Source of the DNA: Gaertneriomyces semiglobifer | Lineage: Eukaryota; Chytridiomycota; Chytridiomycetes; Spizellomycetales; Spizellomycetaceae | Assembly (NCBI GenBank): GCA_025558075.1 | Contig: JAHLKF010000003.1 | Span: 62,001 to 126,000, forward strand | Reading direction: 5' to 3' | DNA length: 64,000 nucleotides | In this document: piece after piece, positions 22,891 through 33,029 of the stretch | How positions within the stretch are numbered: position 1 is the first letter of the stretch | Layout of the letters: each line of letters starts with the position of its first letter | Made by a program: the position numbers and the translations under genes | The notes under the pieces: model-generated | Database searches by the model: none | What the model saw: the letters and a program-made list of their open reading frames with translations, nothing else | What the model was told of the DNA's origin: nothing

Positions 22891-22945
22891 GCGGTAATAT
22901 TGTGACTTTTAGGCACAGGTCATAAAGAGGCCAAAAGGAAAAGAA

Positions 22946-23029
22946 CGCTCCCGGGCAGGATTGAACTGCCAACCTCTCGATTGCTACCAGATAACAGTCG
23001 AACGCGCTAACCAATTGCGCCACGGAAGC
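22946..23029 (-). tRNA. tRNA-Asn (GTT) with 10-nt intron, copy 2
   Basis: Identical over all 84 nt, intron included, to the copy at 18954-19037 but on the opposite strand. Flanking sequences differ, so only the tRNA unit is shared. Confidence 0.9.
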
Positions 23030-23872
23030 CGAGTTGAAATATGACAATATTTATTTTTGAACATGTAAAATTTCTCATTCCTTTCCATTTGTAAAACACG
23101 TAAGCCTGACTCAGCGATTATGGATGCGTGCCCTATAAAACGGCGTTGCTTCAATGTCTGAGGCATCCCTGTTACTGCCTCGAGGCAGCGTGCCCGATGT
23201 GGATCCTTTGGGTTGATTTTGGGTTATGCTTTACCCGTGAGTCGTCAATCACTTCTACCCGTTGTTGATGAGGTGTCGTTCTTGGTGGACTTTTGGCGTT
23301 GCTGTACCGACATTGAAGCCACTGTGCTTGGGGAGGGCGGAGATCGTCCGGTTTGCGGCCCGGAAGCGGAGGGCGCCAGCCTTCCCCTAGTACAGAGCAC
23401 ATTAACTCCGGCAGTACTCCTCAGTTCAAATCAGTTCAAAGAAGTCGTTGACGATGCTAAGAAACGCGGGCGCCAATCCTGGATCAGAAATGACTAATAA
23501 TGTCATAGTGTTCTCTTGGGAGGTACGATGTCGCATCGTGATGGAACGAAAGGAAGGAGCCAAGAGGTTATGGAAATGGAGACGAACCTTTGGCAGCAGT
23601 AGCAAGTTTTATATAATCTGGCTCACAGTCTCAACAGTTGGCCTCTGTCGAATTTCGCCGTTCCTACAGTTATCCGCATTTCTGCTCCATATTTTTTAAG
23701 GGTCAGCATCCCGCGCTTGCCACACAGGTACGCTTGGCTCATTGGAGCCCTCTGTCCCCATATAACGGAAGACATGTGGAGGTGTATCGCAAAACGAGTG
23801 CAGGAGTTTCCTCGCTTCGAAACTTGCCATTTCAAAAGCTATAGATGTCTATCGGTTTCCGCACCAGCGTCT
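23030..23872. other. intergenic upstream of protease gene
   Basis: No recognised gene. An open frame at 23717-23891 is in phase with the protease gene and could be a longer first exon, but it shows no family resemblance. Confidence 0.45.
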
Positions 23873-24917
23873 ATGCTTGCGACTCCGCGCCGTGAGTGAG
23901 CAGCTGTTTGACCTTTAGGCACTCAAGACAAAACACTCAACACGACCTTCCCATTTTGCTCTTGGCTGGTCTCTGAAATCGTATATGGCGACGCTGCTTT
24001 GTCATTAACAGCTGCAATAGACCACCGCTTCCTTGCAACGCCACATCTACACCAGCACATCCTTGATGCGCTAAAGTACCTTCTACAAACACGTTCTACC
24101 ACGCATCTGGAAACGCTCCTGTCTCAGCTATCAGATCATGCGAACAAGGCTGTTCCGCACTTATTACCTTACACGCCCACTCCGGAACCGGGAACGCGCG
24201 GGCATGAGCTGGAAGGCATAGTGAATGTAATAAATGTCGTCAAAGATTGGATGCACGATGGAGATGGACTAGGCGGCATCGTCATTAGCACTGGTTGGAT
24301 GATACACGAGCGGGTGGTCTGTGGAGTAGCACACACATTTGATGAGGTTACAATTGGATGGCTATCCCGCGGTATGTCACGTCGGCTTAACACTCTTTCG
24401 TCTGCAGATCGCGCCCATCGTCCCGCATCCCCGTAAGTCATTCGCGACCACGCTAATCCTCTCGCGGGATGGCACGATCTATCCCGTCCAATCCATCGCT
24501 AGTTCCTTGCCGTTTTCGGATCTCGTGTTTCTTGTCCTGGATGCTCCATTAACAAAACCCACTCATCCACTGGCACCGCTACCTGTGAGTCCGTATCCGC
24601 CTCCGGTCGGGACATCTTTACAAACCTACGTTCACTCTGAGCGCCGCTGGCTTCCATCGAGAGTCTTGGGTTACAAGGATGCTATTGGGTCAAAGGCAGA
24701 AACGGGAACGTACGACCATCTTTCGACCCTGCTGGTAACTGGGTTGGTTCCTCCAGGGAGCAGCGGAGGGCCGATTCTTGACCCTTCTGGTGCTGTATGC
24801 GGGATTTCACGAGGTACGGTAAAGACGCCAACCGCGCTGAGTCAGAGTGGGCACACGTTTGCAACACCTGCAGAAAGGCTCTGGGATTGTTGGGGCTTTG
24901 AGGGAGGCAACCTGTGA
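23873..24917 (+). CDS. trypsin-fold serine protease-like protein, no signal peptide
   Basis: Chymotrypsin-fold peptidase of about 287 aa. Proposed exons are 23873-23891, 24012-24346 and 24408-24917. The His site is GVAHTF (encoded near 24330), the Asp site is FSDLVFLVLD, and the nucleophile motif is GSSGGPIL with downstream GAVCGISRG; spacing fits trypsin-like proteins, so an active triad is plausible. No signal peptide or membrane segment is seen, which suggests an intracellular enzyme. The C-terminal half is firm. Two junctions are not: the 5' exon is the only phase-compatible choice I found, and the second intron needs the weak donor GTTACA, because the better GTATGT at 24372 leaves the frame broken unless a 26-nt exon (24408-24433) and a further intron are used. 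That route would delete a core strand. Confidence 0.7.
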
Positions 24918-25433
24918 GAAAGGACTGCAGCCAGTTGTCGAGGAAAACAGTGAACCCGCTTCAATATTAGTTTGTCCCGCGTTCCTGGTAAAGCAGGATA
25001 ACACTCCCAATGGAAGATGTGATGGGGAGGACAGGGCTGCAATCGGTCAACGCATGATGTCGGATCAAAGTAAAATAAGCAAAACACTTCATTTAACGTG
25101 GTTCGCTTGCATTGGTACTGTCGGGCTTGTGGTCTGCCATAATCTCGTAACCGTACTACTGACCGGTTGCAACATTAAAACTGCAATTACCCATGATATA
25201 GTGGTTTTCAGAAGCCTTCAGACTGGATTCCGACACGTTTGTAGGTCACCGTACAATGCAAAGGAAGCCTACTTCATACAGTCGACAAGGCCTGGCCTAT
25301 AAGGGTGGCACAGTCATTCACGCGCCTCAGCGGACTGGTTGCTCGCTTTTGGCAGTTCGAATCCGCAGGGGTCCATTGACGGCCAGCAGGTGAGGGGACG
25401 AATCACTGTCGGGACATATACGCTGTGTTCAGA
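24918..25433. other. intergenic between protease and PMT4
   Basis: No coding feature recognised. At 25299-25372 there are A-box-like (TGGCACAGTC) and B-box-like (GTTCGAATCC) sequences at tRNA-like spacing, but the stems do not pair, so it is at most a dead tRNA relic. Confidence 0.5.
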
Positions 25434-28124
25434 ATGTCCGGTGCGACCGAAGGCTTACGCCAGCGAAAGGCGGGTGCGTCGGCAGCCACGGGCAGCAAAG
25501 ACCACTTGACCGATGTCACTGGCAAGGGCTCTCAGTCAATTCAAGATCCACCGGATGTAAAGAAGCTCATCAAAAGGAAGCAAGTCAAGCAAGCATCGGG
25601 AGAGCTTGGGTACAATGTTGCATTAGCGATTGTCACTTTTCTGGCGTTTGCGACGAGATTTTGGGATATAGGCCATCCTGGACAAGTAGTGTGAGTTTTC
25701 ATCTAATGATCATCACGGAAACAGTTGGTAGCGTGAGAATGAGATGCTTATCATGTGGACTTGCTTTTGCAGGTTTGACGAAGTCCATTTCGGGAAGTTT
25801 GCTTCTTACTATTTGCGAAGGGAATATTACTTCGATGTCCACCCTCCACTGGGTAAAATGCTGTTGGCTGCCGTAGCATGGTTCTTGGGCTACGATGGCC
25901 ACTTCCTGTTTGATAAGATTGGGTTGGACTACGCTGAGAACAATGTTCCCTATGTGGGCTTGAGACTATTCCCCGCAAGCTGTGGTGCCTTGATTATACC
26001 TGTGGTATTCTTGACTTTAAAAGAACTTGGCTTGAGCGTTGCAGGAGCAACGTTTGGTGCAATGCTGCTGGTGCTTGGTATGCTTCTGATGAGAAACCGC
26101 TATCTTCAAACAATGACCCAACTGACAGCTTTCCCATCAGATAATGCCTTGATTACCCAAACACGCTTGATCTTACTCGATAGCATGTTGACATTGTTTT
26201 GTGTGTTTGCGATATATGCCTGGGTAAGGTTTCGTAAACTTCGTCATCGGTAAGCATGCAAGCGACATCAATTCCGATTGAACCGGCATTAAACAGTCGT
26301 ATCACGTATGAAGGCCTTTCACTTGCGATTGGTACTTATGGCTGGCCCTCACTGGCTTGGGGTTAGCTCTCACCACTGGGTAGGCCGATCATCTCTTGTC
26401 GTTGCGGGCTGGTCTTGTACTAATAAGCACTCGCAGGGTGAAAATGGTTGGCCTATTGACTGTCGCCACTGTTGGGATCGCTGTCCTGTACGATCTTTGG
26501 GATTTGCTCGATATTAAACGCGGACTGACAATGGTATGTGATTGTGTGTTGATGTGTGTGACAACTTACTGACACGATCTGCGCTACAGCGTCAGTTCAT
26601 ACGACACTTTTCCTCTCGCGCCGTTTTCCTGATATTTATGCCACTGGCGGTGTACCTCTTCTTCTTTTATTTACATTTCGCAATCCTTATCAAGAGCGGA
26701 CCAGGCGATGCCTTCATGAGCGCCGCCTTTCAAGACCAGTTAACTGGTGCTAACATTAACACGAATGCATCATGTAAGTCAACTCCATCATTGTGCCTCC
26801 GTATCTGCGAATGCTCTAACTTTACCCACTAGATGTACCGTACTATGCCAATATAACCTTACGCCACCGTGATACAAAGGCATGGCTCCATTCGCATCCT
26901 GACAAGTACCCTCTGCGGTACGACGATGGGCGGGTCAGCAGCCAAGGGCAGCAGATCACCGGTTACCCACATAAAGATATCAACAACGTCTGGATAATTG
27001 AACCAGTCGATCCAGAACAGTATCCAGCAGAAGGAGTGTACACACCAACCGATGAAGAGAATGAGAAAGGATTGCGATTTGTCCGCAACAGTGACCTTGT
27101 TCGATTGCGCCACATTCGCACAGACAGCTATCTCTTAACACATGATGTCGCTTCTCCATTGACGTCTACCCATATGGAAATGACAACAATCAGTGCGGAA
27201 GAGAACAAGCGGTACAATGAGACTTTATGGCGTATTGAGCTTCTTGATGGCAACAAAGGATCCAAAGTCAAGAGCAAGCGCGGACATTTGAAACTTATCA
27301 ACCATCAGCATAAGGTCGCTGTGCACTGCGATAGCAAAGCACTTCCTGATTGGGGTTACGGGCAACAACAGGTCAATGGAAACAAGAATATCAAAGAGGC
27401 ATTCAATGTGTGGTGGATTGATGATGTGCTTCATGACAAAGCCGACTTACTGGTGCCAAAGGAAAAGGACACTACCAAAGTACGCAAAATGTCCTTTTTG
27501 GAGAAGTTCCTGGAGCTTCAGGGATTAATGTTATCTCATAACGCCGGACTTACTAAACCGCATCCCTACTCCTCGGCGCCCATTGCCTGGCCATTTGTGC
27601 TCCGCGGTATTTCTTTCTGGGAAGTGAAGGAGTCCTTAAGACAGATATACCTGCTCGGAAACCCGATAGTCTGGTGGGGAAGTGGGGCTGGGGTGATCAT
27701 TTACATGGCCACGTGGGTAGCAGATCGACTGCTCCTTCGGCGGGGCATCGACGGCCTGGGCGTTGAACCACGGCGTTGGTGGGACCGATCTCTCGGCTTC
27801 GTGTTCCTTTGCTGGCTGATGCATTGGATACCATTCTTTCTTCAGGCGCGGATGTTGTTTTTGCATCACTACCTACCAAGCTTTATCTTTTCGGCCATGG
27901 TGTTGGCTTGTGTTTGCGAGTTCTTCACGGGCTCGGTACCTCGCAACGTATCATTATCCCAAAATGATTTGAAGCGATGGGCTGGCGTCGCTGCTGGTAT
28001 CGCCGTCGCTGGTGCCTCCTTTTATTACTTTTCGCCGATGACGTACGGGCTGAGCTTCAAGAGCGCGCAAGATATCACCGCGCGGAAATGGGTTCCCACC
28101 TGGGACTTCCAACACGCAGCGTGA
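25434..28124 (+). CDS. PMT4: dolichyl-phosphate-mannose protein O-mannosyltransferase, PMT4 type
   Basis: ER membrane enzyme that transfers mannose from dolichyl-P-mannose to Ser/Thr of secretory proteins. Seven exons (25434-25690, 25773-26077, 26141-26249, 26314-26379, 26437-26533, 26590-26773, 26833-28124) give 769 aa, all phases matching. The first lumenal loop has the catalytic FDEVHFGKFASYY and FDVHPPLGKMLL motifs. Membrane segments follow with LDNALITQTR at an intron junction, then WLALTGLGLALTTGVK and SGPGDAFM. The lumenal MIR region (about residues 340-520) includes RHRDTKAWLHSHPDKYP and RLRHIRTDSYLLTHD. C-terminal membrane helices end with LHHYLPSF, a family motif. RYDDGR-SSQGQQITGY and the DNALITQTR form suit PMT4/POMT1 rather than PMT1 or PMT2; this subfamily call is from memory of the families. 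Confidence 0.95.
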
Positions 28125-28331
28125 TTTTAGTTAGTTGACAAATGTTAGCATTTTTAGGAACCGATGATTCGTTTACTGTATGTCATGGGCCGGATTAAGA
28201 GATGGCGGAACGACATTCCTGTCACGAGCAGACATTAGAGACGGGTACACTTGAGAACCCGCTGTTTGTGGTATGCTCAACTCACGGCTACGCAAACCTA
28301 TCTTCTGCAATTAGTTGACTACATGCTTGTG

Positions 28332-30708
28332 CTACATAATGGTGCAGGATCCCGTATCCTTAGAACCGCGTTTCTTCGAAGGCCGTCCATCGCCCAATAT
28401 ATCACGTGTCGAATGATGCTCTCGTCTATTCGCTCTTGTATTGTCGCCTTCAACAGTAGAATCGTCGTAGCTATTCGCTCTCTTTCTTTTCGGACGGGAA
28501 CTCTGTTCCGAATGGCCAGCACCATGCTCTTTTCCATGCTGGCGCTCATGCCTTGTCTTTCTTTTCGCTTCCTTTCTATGTTTTTTGAGTTCTCGTGCTG
28601 TAAGAGGTGTTGGCATAGCGGCTGCTGCCGATAGGCCATCATCTGAGATCGCCTGAGCTTCCGGAGTAAGCGGAACGTGTTCGGACGTCCGGTACGATTG
28701 ACTGCTGGAAGCGACACTGAAGGAGCGGCTCCCTCTAAGCACGTGGCGCGTAAGAGCTGTCTGGGTCGCCGTTTCGCGATGCCCACTATGCAAGCTATCC
28801 CGCTTTCGTTTCCTTGGCGGACTTTCCTCCAGACCAATTGAAGGACCCTGTGACTTCTTCCTCTTCTGCAAGCGAGCTTCATCTCGGTCTTCTGTTGAAG
28901 AAGTTGACGTTGTGGTGGCACCTGAGGGTACAATTAGTGATACATCCCCCTCGGCGCCATTATCGGCAATATCGTCCTGCCCGACATCCACAACGCTTCT
29001 GATCCCACTCAAGCGTCGCTCATACTGCTCGAAAGGTTCAATCTTGAAGTCAAACTTTCTAGAGAGCGCATCACCCCCATTGATGTCTTTGCTTGCCGAT
29101 TGCGGCTCTCTATTAAACAGCTCCATAACATCTTTCACCTTTTCATCGTCCTTGACAATCAGGTATACGCTCGTGTCACTCAACCATTTGATGGATACGC
29201 TCCCTAGGCTGCCAAACTGGCTTTGTAAGTCTTTCGTCGACACTTCTTTCGGAAAATCGAATATATGAAAAATATGCTTGCGATCCGGTAATTCATCGTC
29301 CCCAGCAATATTCAAGTGTGACATATCACTCCTCATCAAGTGTAACTTGTTCAGGGCCGTCTGAAGGATCGAATGATCAAAATCCAGCCTGCTGTCCTCG
29401 GGAAGCTGGACAGCTTGGGCGGCGAGTCGCAAAAAGACGACACCAGTGGCGTACGCATCATATCCTGCTTCGTGATACCGATCCTCATCCACATACCCGC
29501 CAAAGTCAGGGTGTATTTTTATTAACGGATGTGTGAATGGTGACATGGACACCCGATTTAATACTTCGGACAAACCGGAGTTTAGGATATGAGCCTGGAT
29601 AGACGGGATGGAGTGGCATAGGTATTTGGTATCGAAGATTTGTGGGAAGAGTCGGTGAACATTTTTTTTAAACGTAGAAAGCTCCTGAGGAAGCCACGAA
29701 TGAAACTGATGATACGTTTGGAGGAGATCTACAATCCCAGTTGATTTTAGCGTAACAGTCAAGCATCCTCAGAAAAACGCAATTCTTAATTACCGAGCAT
29801 CATATTATGGCCCACGATCGGCTTTTTCGCGTGGGCAAGAATGTCAATCACTTTCCGGAACCCTATCAATTGTTCAAGTTCTTCAGAAAGCTCCGCTTCT
29901 CGGCTCTTATCGTTCTTTCGTTCTTCGACGGTCATTTTTCGGACAGTTATTTGACCAAACTTTCCCTCTGTTTTCAGAGCGGAGAGCCACTGCTTTCTAA
30001 CCTCTTGATGAATCAAACGTCGATGGAACGATGAAGGGCACTTAATCGTGATTGAAGGATCGGGTGAATTTTGAAGCCAGTGCGCGATGTCCTTGCTGTG
30101 CGAAGGATAAACGTGAGAATGAATCCCACAACGAGGCATCGCAGGACACTGACATGGCCGTGTCGACAAACTCTCGGTTTTTTTCTTCAATGGGAATATC
30201 ACCATTGAGTCTTCCGATTCTTATCCTAGCCGCTGCTTCTTCATCGTGATTGACGTAGGGTACTCCTTGCGAAATCCATTTATTAAAGTCAAATTGGTTA
30301 CCCAATAGGAATTCCAAACTTCCTGCTTGAGCTAGGAACTGTCTATCAAGTCCCAGCTGGCGCGTTCCAGATCGTGGAAAGATAAAACAGTTGAAAGGTT
30401 TGACTATATATGATTTCGCCGTGTCGTCCCATTTGAACGTACAGATCCCGAACTGTATCGTGAGGAAATTCTTGGCGCTAAAGGCTATTTTGTCATAACG
30501 TTGTTGCATGGTATCCAGCATATCCATTTCGTACACCTTGTCGGTGCCGATGCCTTGTGCATTGAGCGACTGTGAGGTTTGAGCACTACGGTGAACATAA
30601 TTGGAACATACCAGTCAATTCAGTGTCAATGGCCACAAAGTCCGATTCAGCCACGGCTTCCTCGATACTGGGCAGCAGGGCCTCAAAGTTATTTCGAAGT
30701 ACCTCCAT
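28332..30708 (-). CDS. PARN: poly(A)-specific ribonuclease PARN
   Basis: DEDD-family 3' exonuclease that removes poly(A) tails and trims 3' ends of small RNAs. Exons 30708-30612, 30553-30150, 30091-29794 and 29728-28332 (introns 58, 58 and 65 nt) give 731 aa. Catalytic acids are all present: FVAIDTELTG near residue 30, GHNMMLDLL (across the third intron) and HEAGYDAYATG. The R3H-bearing insert lies between them. An RRM-like segment follows (HIFDFPKEVSTKDLQSQFG, WLSDTSVYLIV), then a basic, Ser-rich tail of about 200 residues with likely nuclear signals. An in-frame ATG at 30927 would add 73 residues rich in Arg and nearly free of acidic residues (see findings). PARN is absent from budding yeast but common in other eukaryotes. 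Confidence 0.94.
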
Positions 30709-31698
30709 GGCTTTTGGTCGTATATGAGAAGCTCTAGGGCGCCGATGAACGTTTCCCGAGGGCAAATGTACGAATAGAGTTCTGAAGATGGGAGCAGCGC
30801 GAACGGATATTCTTATTGAATGATACCCTGTAAAAAACGGCAAAAGCCCCTCGTAAGGTCTTCGCGATGACGCTCCACGAAGGTAAGGCAATAATGCACG
30901 CTTCACACCCAGGGCGCCATGCACCATTTGCAACCTCTACAGAAGTGCACTCCTAGGCCCAACCGCGAAATTCCTGACGATATTGCCAGCAATCCGAAGG
31001 TGCTCTATTACTGCCGCGCTAACACCCGTCTGTGCCCGTTCTTATTCTCTTAGCTTCGTGCCACTGCAATATGCTTGTGGAGGAGATGGCCGTGGTGGGT
31101 TCAGATTTCTCACCGCCATTTCACGCCAAAAGTCCCGCACGCGTTGGGTGTAGGGTTGGACAGACTCGCGCTGGTGGGAAAATGAGATCCGAGTTGTCAA
31201 ATTGTTGGATCACTGCGGGACGAGCCGAGGGACATCGACAAACATCGCATGCTTCAACCAACTACTTTGACGGCGATGCATGGGTGAATGCATAGCAAAG
31301 AAGAAGAGCGTTACCAAACATTTTAAGGCGCAATAAGCCTTGGGCTTGTGGGCAGGTGTATCGCGTAGATGGCGTTAATCTGGGCGTGACAATGCGGGAG
31401 AATATAAATGATCCAAGATCCCGTTGAATCACCATTGGTAAAGCAGACGGCTCATGTGCCGCTTTTATCAACTGTGTGAGATCAGTCCGTTTGCGTTATT
31501 CGTTTCCGATGAATGCCGCGTAAACGTTTCTTTATACCATCATCTTTGACGTTGACAGCTTTGAGCTCAGACCGCAGACTACCCTCCGCGTGGGGTTTAC
31601 CCCCCACTCCCTCCAATATTTTGTCTTGACCATATATAGCTTTGCGGGTTAATAGTTGACGGCGTTCCTGGAAGGCAGCTCACCGTAACATTGTCGCC
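30709..31698. other. divergent region between PARN and UBM-type gene
   Basis: The left part (to 30927) may code for an N-terminal extension of PARN. The rest has no recognised gene. TATATA at 31633-31638 is 61 bp before the next start codon and could be its TATA element. Confidence 0.5.
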
Positions 31699-32346
31699 AT
31701 GGCTTCCAGTGTCGCTGATAAGCTTTCAATGTCTTTGGATGAGATAATTAAAGCAAAAAAGGCAGTCTCTCTCAAACCACATCAACAATCCAATCGCCGT
31801 AATCGTAATCGCCGACGACAGCGGAGTAATTTTACGAGCCAGTCGTTCATGTTGCGGTCGGCAGATGATTTCAACCCTCGGGCCGAATGGGCGAGGGAAA
31901 GCACGATGAGCTTTCTGACGATGATCCCAACCTTTGGAACGCTGAACTTGCGGAAGCCAGATTTACGAGCCGAACTGTCCAGGTGGCATACATTCGGAAG
32001 GGGAAGCCGCAATAAAGGTTACGTCCGCAACCGAACGGGCGCTACCTGGAACAATGGGTGGATGAATAAAAATGGCCCATCAAGCAGAAAGGATTCTGGC
32101 ATTAGCCTTCCTGAGGCGTTTCCGTCAAATGATGCGGTTTATCAGGTTGGTATGCGAATGGCACGTTTATGGTGGGAAAGTCTGACCCATTCCAATCTGC
32201 AGATTCCGCACAGTCTCAACATCTCGCCTATTCACTTTCAAGACCCAATTCCACCAAACACAAAGAGCCTGTCCATCTTCCTTATTAACGAGCTCGCGCT
32301 GGAACCTGAAGAGCAGTACAATTCTGACGCTATGGATGAGTCTTAA
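31699..32346 (+). CDS. small basic protein with UAP56-binding-like motif
   Basis: Single-exon frame of 215 aa; the start context GTCGCCATGG is strong. Residues 7-21 read DKLSMSLDEIIKAKK, close to the UAP56-binding motif of mRNA-export adaptors (LDMSLDDIIK in UIF, Yra1 and ALYREF relatives). It is followed by an Arg-rich RNA-binding-like stretch (NRRNRNRRRQRSNF, residues 31-44), the usual order in such adaptors. No RRM is found. The middle is basic with Trp/Arg/Gly residues and the C-terminus is acidic (EPEEQYNSDAMDES). A role in TREX-linked mRNA export is inferred from the motif alone. An intron near residue 70 cannot be excluded. Confidence 0.6.
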   Translation: MASSVADKLSMSLDEIIKAKKAVSLKPHQQSNRRNRNRRRQRSNFTSQSFMLRSADDFNPRAEWARESTMSFLTMIPTFGTLNLRKPDLRAELSRWHTFGRGSRNKGYVRNRTGATWNNGWMNKNGPSSRKDSGISLPEAFPSNDAVYQVGMRMARLWWESLTHSNLQIPHSLNISPIHFQDPIPPNTKSLSIFLINELALEPEEQYNSDAMDES

Positions 32347-33029
32347 TGGAAATGCTTATTTGCTGCCAATGGCTTCGTTGCTTGACTGTGAGCAAGAGCC
32401 CTTGCCAAGGAAGAAATGATACTTCATCAACGTTCTTCGGGTATAGCAGCAAACCCAATCTTCATCTCTTGTAATTGCATACCTTGCTTGTCCTCTTACA
32501 CCACAAGATCTCTGCAGGGTCTGACCGTAGTTCACATATCTTTGGCTGTGGCCGCTTCGTGGCAAGTCTTCAGACACCAGATTCTAGAGCAGGGCAGTAG
32601 GTTTCGCCCCCGAACAAATACTCCCAATAATATGAGCATTTGAAAGTATTCGCAGCACAATCCGTTGCCTGACAGCCTTCGTGGAGCAGCCCTCGTAGAG
32701 GACGGCTCATTGTATGCCATAAGCTTCCTCGTTACCGACTCCGATCCCCTCACACACCGAAAGCCATTATTTGGGATCTTCCGTTCAGTGAGTTATGCTG
32801 TTGGATATCCGCCTTCCAAGTTGTGTATGCACGCGTCCATTAGGGTTGCTGGCTGCTGTTTTCCTGGGACAAGCATTTGCAGAGCAACACACACACGGCC
32901 ACGCAGAGGAAGGAAACTATTACATGTACATGCAGCTGGTGCAGCACCCCGTCGTGAGGAGCACGCAAGACAGTTCGCCGCGGACATTGCTCTGGCCCGA
33001 AGGAACGTGTTTGCTACCGGACAGTGACA
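32347..33029. other. intergenic, no clear gene
   Basis: Open frames at 32665-33027 and 32795-33040 (plus) overlap each other in different frames and resemble nothing known. Treated as promoter and 5' leader of the zinc-finger gene. Confidence 0.45.

Noticed and set aside
22817..23047. Minus-strand peptide containing VAQLVSAFDCYLVAIERLAVQS
   Set aside because: It is the translation of the tRNA-Asn gene, not a protein.
23892..23918. 27-nt intron in the protease gene, suggesting ultra-short introns
   Set aside because: The same donor also works with the acceptor at 24011 (120 nt); similar apparent mini-introns in the RING-CH and CFAP206 genes resolved to normal lengths.
25299..25372. tRNA-like A-box and B-box sequences
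   Set aside because: Spacing is right but neither the acceptor nor the T stem pairs and no anticodon arm forms; at most a relic.
19255..28124. A functional cluster linking the TONSL-like gene, protease and PMT4
   Set aside because: Orientation is shared but functions, spacing and promoters give no sign of co-regulation.
28319..28933. 204-aa minus-strand frame
   Set aside because: Lies within the last PARN exon in another frame; the PARN frame has the family similarity.
32665..33027. 120-aa plus-strand frame before the zinc-finger gene
   Set aside because: Overlaps another open frame and shows no domain, signal or promoter of its own.
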